Source: Syngnathus acus (Eukaryota; Chordata; Actinopteri; Syngnathiformes; Syngnathidae). Taken from it: a stretch of DNA of 64,000 bases. A program made the position numbers and the translations under genes. Location of the stretch: positions 10,488,053 through 10,552,052 of the forward strand of contig NC_051093.1 in the NCBI RefSeq assembly GCF_901709675.1, in the 5' to 3' direction. The notes beneath the pieces were generated by a model. The model was not told the DNA's origin. It worked only from the letters and a program-made list of their open reading frames with translations, and searched no databases. Shown in pieces: positions 27,624 to 36,615 of this stretch (position 1 is the first letter of the stretch; every line of letters begins with the position of its first letter).

Positions 27624-28111
27624 GCGGGCCGCTTTCCCGCCATCCGACACGACCTTAGGACCTGCCGCCGCACGCCGCCCCCTCCGCCCGACCCACCGGC
27701 TGTATCTTTGAGCAGATGCGGGTGGATCCTTGTCATCTCCGTCAATGCAGCCACATACAGACACGCTGAAACCAAACTCAAACTAGCCGTACATCCAAGA
27801 CATTTGAAGTGAACGTCGTGCAGCTACCCTTTTTTTATTATTTTTTTTTTTAAAGAGGGTCCATGCGGGAAGTAAAGACTGCTGCCTGCTCTGCATGAAA
27901 CTGCAACCCCCATTTTCTCATTTGAAGTATCTAACGGGGACGGTCGCTAAACGGCACCCTCGCTAGTGGGAGCTGCGTCGTGTGTATGAAATGACACATT
28001 TTATATTTGAAGTTGCCATCCACAGATTGCTGCATTGCACATGTGACTGGAATGTATCATTTTGATTTGTCACTTTTGTTTTATTATCCTATTTTGTTTG
28101 ATATTTATTGT

Positions 28112-28137
28112 CCCCCCCCCCCCCCCCCCCCCCCCCC
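28112..28137. repeat. Poly(C) homopolymer in the dnajc7 3' UTR
   Basis: 26 consecutive C. The G-rich complement could form a quadruplex, and the length is prone to sequencing error. Confidence 0.9.
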
Positions 28138-28373
28138 TCTAGTGCCAGTCACAGCTTCTTATCCAAGCAACAAAACACTTGGATACAAGAATTTTCTTCG
28201 GCCATTAAAATGCAACACAATGAATAGATGGGAGCATACTTAGAATGGTGTTTATGAAAAAAATGGGTCCAGACATACTTTCTGTTGACGTAGATAAGGT
28301 GGGAAAAATCGAGGAGTCCTCACCATTACTGTCATTATCATTTTGGTGAAACCCTCCTGTTTATAACAGTGTC

Positions 28374-28379
28374 AATAAA
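28374..28379 (+). terminator. dnajc7 poly(A) signal
   Basis: Canonical AATAAA 751 bp after the dnajc7 stop codon, followed within 20 bp by a T-rich stretch. Confidence 0.6.
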
Positions 28380-28836
28380 GTTGAGGCCTCGCCTATTTTT
28401 TTTTTTACGGGTTATTACATCCAAATAGGGAAAAGCAATACAAATACTGTATCAAAAACATGATCTAAATTTAATCTTTTTTTTTTACCATATTTTTTTA
28501 TCAGTATGTGAATTTTTGGGGGCGGGTTGTGGATCGGCGCTGAATCATACTAGGGGAAATAGATAGTTTGCATTTACTTAGTAAGTATAGTAACTTCTAA
28601 TACTCAAAACAGTGGAGAGGCGAATTTAAAACAAGATTTAGAAAGACGATATATGGAATACGTTTATATGTAGTCATAATTATTGTACCTGAAGTTAACT
28701 CCAAACTCTCATTGGCTCAAATGAGGCAAGTGTACCTAATGTGGTGTCGTGAGTAGTATCGAGTGAGAAAATCTGCGTTTCCACACATTTTCCAGCCAGC
28801 CGGGAGGGGGCGCCATTGCTCTTATTTGTTCCCGCG

Positions 28837-28849
28837 GTTGCCAGGTTAC
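28837..28849 (-). promoter_or_regulatory. RFX-type X-box upstream of odad4
   Basis: On the minus strand GTAACC-T-GGCAAC fits the X-box consensus GTNRCC-N(0-3)-RGNAAC. It lies 77 bp upstream of the odad4 start codon, inside the window typical for cilia genes controlled by RFX and FOXJ1. Odad4 is a motile-cilium protein, so site and gene function agree. Confidence 0.6.
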
Positions 28850-28926
28850 CGAGCCAGTGAGGCGCTTCTTGCGGCCTTTTGTCTTTTTTTCTTTTCACTC
28901 TTTTGGCAAAATTCTCTGGGTAAGCA

Positions 28927-30252
28927 ATGTCTGAAACAGAGTCTGAGTGTAAAAATCCGAAGGCGAAAGGTGTTTTCTCCACTTTAATGGCGGATGGTGA
29001 CTGGTTGCTGCTGAAGGGAGAGTGTGAAAAAGCAGTCGAAAGCTACAGCACGGTGAGTGAGTGAGTGAGTGCTTACATGTTAAATAACTTTTCAAAATTT
29101 AGCATAAATAAAAGCCGGTCAAATTCTAAACCAAAACTTTTTCCCGACCGAGTTGCTGGAAACTGCTATCATTTTCAACGAGAATTTCAAGGTTGAAAAT
29201 GAACTCATTTTCAACCTTGAAATTCGCAATCACCAATTCTCCCGTAAGTGTATATTATATATGATGTAACAGGCTCTGACACTCAAACCTGAAGACAAAG
29301 ACTGCTTTGTGGGTCGCTCCAAGTGCTACCTAAAGGTGGGTCAATACGAAAAAGCCCTGAGGGACGCCGAAGCGTCACTTCAAGAAGACCACTCCTTTTT
29401 TGAGGTATGCGTTTTTGACATCACACTAAACAATTGTGTGGAACAAATGATACAATTATTCTTTTTTTATTTCAATGAGGGCTTGTACCAGAAGGCCGAG
29501 GCTTTGTACTGCTTGGGGGAATTTGAATTTGCGCTAGTGTTTTACCACCAAGGGCTGAAGCTGCGCCCTCAAGTCCACGAGTTCCAGCTGGGCATCCAGA
29601 AAGCGCACGAAGCCATTGAGAACGCCGTCACTGGTATGTGACCTACACTAAAGATGGGAAGTGTGTAATGCGCCTGAGAGCGCTGTCTCAATACTTTTGT
29701 CTACTCAGTTCCTCCTGCCGTCATACAGAAGGTTAAAGCAGACATGCTGCAAAAAGATGCGGAGGTAATCACATCAACTTGCTATCTCTGTACTTATTAT
29801 GATTTGACACAAACAATCTCACACAGCAGATGACAGCAGCCAAGAAGCCACACACCTCTGAGACAGAGAAGAAGAGCAAGAAATACCTGGGGGAGTTTTA
29901 CGAGGACAGGAAGTATCTGGAGAATTTGTTAAAGGATGAAGGTACATTTTTTTTATTTTCACCATTAAAAAAAAGGTTTTTTTCTTAAATTAAACGCCAA
30001 ATGCATATGTCCCCGTTGACTGTTTTATGCTGATCTGCAGCCTTGGTGAAAAGCAAGACGAGAAACGGCAAGCAACTGCAGGACGTCATCCAGGGCTGCC
30101 TCACATACTTGGATGACTGCGCCGACTTCTGGAACCAGCAGAAGCCCCCGTGTCCTTCACCCAAAGACCCTCAAAGACAACCAAGCAAGCGGGCCAAAAC
30201 GCCTGCCCGTGCCCCCACGGAACCCGCACATGTGATACTTAAGAGCCTATAG
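28927..30252 (+). CDS. odad4: Outer dynein arm docking complex subunit 4 (TTC25), C-terminally truncated
   Basis: Six coding exons: 28927-29052, 29273-29404, 29480-29633, 29709-29764, 29827-29941, 30041-30252. Phases close to 264 residues, against about 672 in human. ODAD4 is a TPR protein of the docking complex that anchors outer dynein arms to ciliary doublets. The N-terminal TPR block matches well (GRSKCYLK, DAEASLQ, FEFALVFYH, KLRP), as do the SGxxYLEN-type linker and YLDDxxxFW region. The frame ends in HVILKSL-TAG exactly where human continues KSLEDID; the next sense residue is D, so the stop replaces the Glu codon. An AATAAA follows 57 bp later. None of the C-terminal TPR array is found before cnp. 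The exon 3 acceptor (CAATGAG) is weak. It may be a functional short form or a decaying gene. Confidence 0.85.
29182..29225. repeat. Perfect 21-bp inverted repeat with 2-nt loop, odad4 intron 1
   Basis: Arms 29182-29202 and 29205-29225 are perfect reverse complements separated by AC. As RNA this is a near-continuous 21-bp hairpin about 130 nt after the exon 1 donor; as DNA it is a cruciform-prone palindrome. Confidence 0.9.
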
Positions 30253-30309
30253 GACACTGACACATATCATTGAATTAGATTTGCAGTTATTTATTTCAAA
30301 AGGCACAAG

Positions 30310-30315
30310 AATAAA
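30310..30315 (+). terminator. odad4 poly(A) signal
   Basis: AATAAA starting 57 bp downstream of the premature-looking odad4 stop codon, which suggests a real transcript end for the short gene. Confidence 0.55.
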
Positions 30316-31530
30316 AACAGTATGACAGACGAAAGAAGACACAGTATGATGTGGTGTTTGTTACGTTATTTGGCTAGTTTTTCATTTAAAATGACCGTAC
30401 AAAATGCTTAGGGTATATTCTAACGCTTAGCGTTAATATTGAAACGACCTCTTGAGGTCACCTGATGCTCTTCAGTGGTAACATTGCACAACGAGCGTAT
30501 TAGGATTATTGTATCTTTGGCATTCATTATTTTTAAATGTTAACGTCGTCATTGTTTCTTTTAGATTGAGTCAGTTGAAAAAAACATTCATTGGACCACA
30601 GTTGGATTTGATCCCACTTCCGGTCCGTGAAGGGCGTGCCCGTGGGCCCCGCCCAACGTGCGCGTCCCCGCCGCCGTGCGTGCCTTGAAGAAGAGAAGCG
30701 GCGCGTGGACGTAAGCGTGGCGTGCAAGCAGTTTAGCTTGTCGTTGTACTCCAAGAGGAGCGCGTGGTAAGAATCCCCACCGAATGCTGGTAAGTTTGAT
30801 CGGCGAACATTGTAAAGCGTACGGACGTCTATTTTTCATGGTATTTTGGGGAGGACAAGTTCGCGACGCACTGACGAAGGGTGATAGCTTACTGGAAATC
30901 CGCGTGTTTGGCTTGTTAATTGTTTGTGTGCCATGTTAGCCTCCGCCCTCTTACTTTTTGTCTTAAAGTTTAAATGCATGATTTCACACGGTTTAAACAA
31001 GTTGAATGATCTATTCTTTCAAATTAGTGGGCTTTTTTATAGCTTGAAGCACAACGCGAGTTGATTCACTGCGTCGCCCACACAACAGCTGTTGGCATCT
31101 TTACGGAAACTAACACGGAAAATGTTAGTTTTAGTGCCCTTTCTGGTAAGACACTTGCGCGTCGTATTTTTGTCAATGTAGTTTTGAGGAAGCTTTTCTG
31201 ACTCGTGACACGACACGTTCGCACATCTGGTAAATGAGGCATAAATTGTGAAGAATCCAAATGGTTGCCACTCGTTCGCTAGACGGCGCTGTTCAGTCTG
31301 ACGCCAGGTGCCCAACATTATCATTGAATAGAGAAACATTAACTGCATTTTGTCTGCTTAGTCTCTGTTAACAGTCTTTTCTGTTTTGTCTAGTGGCACT
31401 TGATATTATTACTGTTTACATTAGTCTTTTTACAGTATGTTAGTTTTGCTGTTGAAAATCAGAAATGAATGAATTCTTTTGCTGCGTTTAGGGTGCATGT
31501 TAATGTAACAGTGACCCTCTCAAGCCAAAA
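30316..31530 (+). other. cnp promoter and 5' UTR region
   Basis: Contains a GC-rich island around 30600-30790 with an ETS-type ACTTCCGG and a GGCCCCGCCC box, probably the cnp promoter. A candidate non-coding first exon ends at a strong donor (CTG|GTAAGT) near 30790. A plausible acceptor (GCGTTTAG) lies about 37 bp before the start codon. No remnant of the missing odad4 C-terminal exons was found. Confidence 0.5.
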
Positions 31531-33030
31531 ATGGACCCTGAAAACAACGCTGAAGTTCCCGACATGTTGGAGAATCTGCAACAGGAGGCGGCGGCGGCGG
31601 TTGTGACACAGTTGGAAGCGTCTGCAGAGCCTGAGAAGCCAGCAGCTGCCGAGGGGGAGGAGACGGAGCCGCTTGTGGTGAACAGCGGCGGCGATGCGTC
31701 CGGAACCAACACCGCCGCGCCTATCCGAGCTTACTTGCACCGTAATAGCCCCGAAGCTGAGCCACCGGTGCCTGTTGCTGTGCCAGAAGAGTCTGAGCCG
31801 GTTCCAGAAGCTGCGCCGCCAACCCAGGAAGAGCCTGTGCCGCCAACCCAGGAAGAGCCTGCGCCACCAGAGCAGCCTCAAGAACCACAGCCTCCAAGCT
31901 CAGAGAAGATTCAGGAAGAAGCTGTCAAGGAAGCTCTGACACAAAATGGCGGGGAGAAAACGGAAGCATCCACGGAGAAGCTAGCCGAAGTCTCTGTGCA
32001 GAAAGAGGGGAATGAAGCTGAAACGGCACGCCCAGCTGAGCCCAAGAAGGAAGATGAGCCGGAAGTAAGCGCCAAGTCGGCTGAGTCGAGTGAGGCCGTG
32101 CCCGATAAGGAGGAGACGGTTCCCTCTGCCGACTCCCTGGCGTTCCCCATCCTGAAACACGAGAAGACCAAAAACGCACTGCGCGCCTCTCGCACCCTGG
32201 TGGTCATCAGAGGCCTTCCGGGAAGCGGCAAGACCTTCTTGTCCCGAGCGCTGGCCGACGCCTACAAGGACCGCTGCTCCGTCTTCTGCGCCGACGACTA
32301 CGCGGACAACGGGGACCGCGGCACGGATGTGCACAAGGCCCTCGACGAGGCGGTGGTGGCCTGCTGCGTCGACGCCGCCTCGGCGCTGGTGGTGGTGGAC
32401 GACACCAACCACACCCAGGAGCGGCTGGCCCGCCTGGGCGAGATGGCTCGGGAGCACGGCATGGTCGCCATCTTCCTGGAGCCGCGCACGGAATGGAGCG
32501 CCGACATTGCGCGGCTCGCCAAGCTGGCCGGCCGCAAGCCGGCCGCCGTCGCTGCCGTGAAGCGCCAACTGGATGAAGTGCGCCTGCCGCTGTTCTTCGG
32601 CTGGTTCCTGCTCACCCCTGCGCAGGACCGGCTCAGGTCCACAGGCAACGACTTTCTGACTGCGCTGGACGGCGTCAAGAAGAACGCTGTTGGCTGTGAG
32701 TGAGCTGCCATCCAATAAATGAGCTAAGAATACACTCTGCTTGCTAATTTTTGATGCGTGGAAAAAAAATTCTTTTACTGGTTACTAAGAATGTAATTGC
32801 ATGTTTTCCAAGTATCGTGCAGCCCTCGTCCCAAAAAAAAAAAAAAAAAAAAACCGAGCTGTGGCCCTGACTCATTTTTCCATGTCTTTGCAGCGTCTGT
32901 GAATGAAGGGCAAGAAGTTCCTCTGGAGCAATACTTCAAAAGCAAAGGAAGCTTCCACTGCACCACCAAGTTTTGTGACTATGGGAAGGCAGAGGGAGCC
33001 AAAGAATATGCCCAGAAACCAGTAAGTCAC

Positions 33031-33083
<53 letters not shown>

Positions 33084-33841
33084 ACCACCCTTGTTGGCTT
33101 GCGTACAAATTCATGTAGGATTAAAACTATTGGTTGTTGTTGTTTTTTTTGAGATAGATGGAAGTTACTGGAATGTTACCTCCCCCGTTTGCGTCCTTTG
33201 TGGCCAAATATGCCAACAATGAACTTGGCTCCAGAGCCACTACTGCTTGCCACCTGTTGAGGCAACCGTTGTGCCCCCCCCCCCCGGGAGTCGACACAGT
33301 CTGTGAAAGAAACAATGGCAGCACAGCAGTTGTGGGCTACTGATGATTCCCCCCCCCCCCCCCCCCCCCCCGTTTTTTCTTCTTTCAGGCAGTCTCGGAG
33401 TTGTACGGCTCAGTGTTCGATCTGGCCGTGAGCGCGCTTTTCGTCACGCCTCGCACCTTCGGCGCCCGCGTCAGCCTCACGGAGGAGCAACTGGTGCTGT
33501 GGCCGGCCGACGCCGAAAAGGAGGCGGAGCCCTCCGTCCCTGGCGCCGCCTCCTTGCCGGCGGGCAGCCGTGCCCACGTCACCCTGGGTTGCGCGGAGGG
33601 CGTGGCGGCGGTCCAAACGGGTCTGGACCTGCTGGAGATCCTGGTGTTACAACAAGTGGAACCCGTCACCGACTTGGAGCTCGGCTCGCTGCGCTTTTAC
33701 GGCGAAGGGAGGTGGATGCTGGAGCTCAAAGAGCCCATGTGCGCGGCGGCGTGCTTCTCCAGCTTCTACAAGCGCAGGGGCCCATCCCACGAGCAGGGCA
33801 AAAAAGATTCCAAGAAGAAGAAGAACTGCGCCATCTTGTGA
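31531..33841 (+). CDS. cnp: 2',3'-cyclic-nucleotide 3'-phosphodiesterase, fish RICH type
   Basis: Three coding exons: 31531-32695, 32894-33021, 33389-33841. Phases close to 581 residues (human 421). CNPase hydrolyses 2',3'-cyclic nucleotides to 2'-nucleotides; in mammals it is a myelin protein, and fish homologues are known as RICH (regeneration-induced CNPase homologue) from the optic nerve. The first ~215 residues are an acidic Glu/Pro/Ala-rich extension with a duplicated PPTQEEP motif, absent from mammals but characteristic of RICH. A P-loop GLPGSGKT lies at 228-235 (polynucleotide-kinase-like domain). The 2H phosphoesterase motifs are H410-C-T412 and H494-V-T496. The C-terminus is basic and ends CAIL, a CAAX box whose Leu favours geranylgeranylation and hence membrane attachment. 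The start at 31531 is the first in-frame ATG after the presumed 5' UTR splice. Confidence 0.95.
33036..33083. repeat. (CACG)n/(CA)n microsatellite in cnp intron 2
   Basis: CACG units passing into CA dinucleotides, 14 bp after the exon 2 donor. Confidence 0.9.
33349..33371. repeat. Poly(C) tract near the cnp exon 3 acceptor
   Basis: 23 consecutive C, 17 bp upstream of the exon 3 acceptor, forming part of its polypyrimidine tract. Confidence 0.9.
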
Positions 33842-34465
33842 ACACATGAAGGAAGTGTTGCGTGCAATAACTGACGTATTCCAAAATAGGAGTTCAAGGG
33901 CTTCAAATGTAGCTAGCCAGAATCTTTGTGCCTCCCCACCCCCCTGCCCAATTTGCACTACCCAAAATGCCTTCAGTCAAGTTCATATAGCTCACTATGG
34001 CTTCACTTTAGTACACTCGAGCTGCTCGCACATCAGTGGCAGACCTTTTTAGACAAACATCCTAGCTCCATCATGTACTTAGCGCGCATCCTAATCCCAG
34101 ACTCGCATGATGGCACACCGTCTAGGATTGCTTTCTTAGCGGCATAGACGATCGTGCTTGTCGTCGAGAAAGTGATTGTAACTTTAGCAAATGGGCCAAA
34201 GCTGTGCGTTTAAATGTAATGGAGTGTATAAAGAAGGCTCTTTGCGCGTTTGCGTTGCGCATTGCTTTGAAAAGGGAGACCTTTTTCTTTCCACCCCGGC
34301 CGGCTGCTTGCACTTAAAACAACGCTGTGAATCCTAATCGTTTATGCGACTTTGATCAATGAATTTGCATTTCAACGTAACCTTTGCCTTTTTTTGTTTT
34401 GGAACTCCAACTTTGTCTATGTAGCTCTTTATGAAGCACTATTTTTGCACTTGTTTTGTACACGC

Positions 34466-34471
34466 AATAAA
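34466..34471 (+). terminator. cnp poly(A) signal
   Basis: AATAAA 624 bp after the cnp stop codon, followed by a TGTG-rich stretch. Confidence 0.65.
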
Positions 34472-34489
34472 AATCAATCATGTGTGGCT

Positions 34490-36615
34490 CCAGCAATTCT
34501 ACGTTTCTGTATTTAAGTTCATGACCAGCAGATGTCACTCTTCACTAAGGCGTTAGAAATAACCACTTTAATACAATACTACGTACGTAAACAGTACATT
34601 TTAGAACAATGAAGAGTTGCAGGTTATGTCTGCCAAACCCTACCCAGGGCAAGGGCAAATATTGAATTAGTCGTCGGAGCTCAATAACTCCATCTCACCA
34701 GATGTGGGTCAATTGGGAACTGTCCTTTACAACAACCCTTATGATTGGGTACAGTGTGTAGATAAGCCTGTCGACCAATCATTGTCCATTGTTCCCTCCC
34801 TATTGGTGAGAGTGGCGTGTGTGAGCCATGGGAAGACATTCATGAAACGTTCAATAGTCCCTGAGTTTCCCTAAACTCTTAGACACGAACGCATTTATAT
34901 TAAGAAACGACTTGCGATCTGCATTGAAATTCACCCCATATGTTCTATTGGTCTGAAATTGAGCAAATATTGCAGTTTTGTCCATAAAACTCCCTTCCAC
35001 AAACGATGGGATTTTTGGACTCTTTTATTTGTACCCAACAGTCAATGAATGCATCCATACAGCACGGTACGGGACGAGCCAATCAGAAGCCAGAGACTAC
35101 CACAGCAGATGAGAGGCGGAAGACAAAAGTCAGTGCAAGCCGCTTCTCCCTCTCCGGTACCACTTGCTTGGTTCCGAATCAAGACGAAAGCGTACCTGCG
35201 GAGGAAACTGACACAATCTTCGTGTTGAAATCTCACTTGAATCCCATTTGTAGGACTAATTTTAACACAAGGTAGGTTCGTATCTTTTTAGTACTTAAAC
35301 GCCAAGTATTTCTTATCCGCTTTGGGCAAAGATGAAACGAGTCCAACTAGTATGACGACGTCAGAGACCGTCGTCAAATATCCATTCATTCATTGGAAAA
35401 TTGGAGTTGTAATGTCAACTTTCCTGGGCTTTTCTCTTGAATTTGACCAGTCATTTAAAACTACTTTTAGAATATTCAAACTAAAGAATGGAATGAGATA
35501 GCGTCCTTGTTAAATCCCAAATTACAATGAACACCTGTGATATTTTTTCTCATCAGTTAAATTCCTTTTTCATTTAGTTTACTCGTGTTTCTCTCAGTAT
35601 TGGTCTAGAATCTGGTCATCCATCATGCCTTTTTTGGACAATGGTCGATATCACACATTGATCACCACCAGCCCAAATTGTGCAGCTTTCTAATCAAAGC
35701 CAGTATTGGATGTATTGAACCAAGGATGGTTGTTGTTCCAGAACAAACTGTTTCCATCTATTCCTGCTACAGTGTTAGTGACGCAGCAGCGACTCCAGCA
35801 AAGTGATAATCAATCATCTTGAGCAGCTCTATTAATAACCCCCTTTTTAAACAGTGGGCCTTTCCGTGAAATGAAGTTGAGCAGATACTCCATGACAATG
35901 AGGAGAAGCGCTTGTGGGCTTTGATATCAGCGGCTGACATTTTGGAACTAATGTGCGTGCACCTTTCAGCGGAGAGGCTCGGGAAACGTAAAGGCCATCT
36001 TTAGTTGGAAGATATCCAGCCTCTATGACTCACAATGAAATGACTTGTGCTTGAGCGATATCATATCATATCAACACTGTAAAGTGGAACCTCACAATGT
36101 GAATGTCCTAAATGCTGTACAATATGCTCACAAAGTATGACTGTATTTTAAGAGAACCGAATCCTGTATCAGTAATGCATGATCAAAGGGGGAGGCAACA
36201 GGCGTAAGAGTGCTTGTTACGATTCTTTTTCCCCCCCCACACGTTTGACATTTAAGAATGTAACTAAAACCTCCCCTGTACGGTTGAAGCTTTCATTGTG
36301 GCAATAGGTATAGAAATGAAGGATGAAGAAGAAGTTAGGTAGAGTGTACCGGCCGGCCTCTACGTCGGCCTTTTTTTCATCATTTGCATTGCATTATTTG
36401 ATTTGATTGGAAAATTGCAAGCAAACAAAATGGCGCTTAACCTTTTATTATACTTGCCTGTGCGCGCCCGTGTGCTGTTGCTATTAGAGGACAATAAGGC
36501 GAGTGGTAAATAATTGCCCCTTATGTTATCAGTGCGGTAAAAGTGTAGCTGATTTGATGTCGTCTGCTTCCTTTGCCAAAGCTGCCCTGTGTTCATCCAT
36601 CCCGACGTAGCCAAC
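34490..36615. other. cnp-acly intergenic region, presumed acly promoter
   Basis: No coding exon was recognised. CCAAT-type boxes occur near 34776, 34801 (inverted) and 35078 and could belong to an acly promoter. The untranslated first exon(s) of acly were not located. A possible acceptor (TTTGCCAAAG) precedes the first acly coding exon at about 36580. In human, ACLY lies head to head with ODAD4; here its 5' neighbour is cnp. Confidence 0.45.

Larger units (their letters stand above)
27624..28926 (+). other. dnajc7 3' UTR and odad4 promoter region
   Basis: Contains the presumed dnajc7 3' UTR (about 0.75 kb to the AATAAA at 28374), a 26-nt C homopolymer, and then the odad4 upstream region with an RFX-type X-box. 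No other exon was seen. Relative to human, this interval is one of the two breakpoints of the odad4-cnp inversion. Confidence 0.6.

Noticed and set aside
31981-32715. 244-codon minus-strand open frame opposite cnp exon 1
   Set aside because: Shadow of the GC-rich P-loop exon; the sense strand has an unambiguous CNPase domain.
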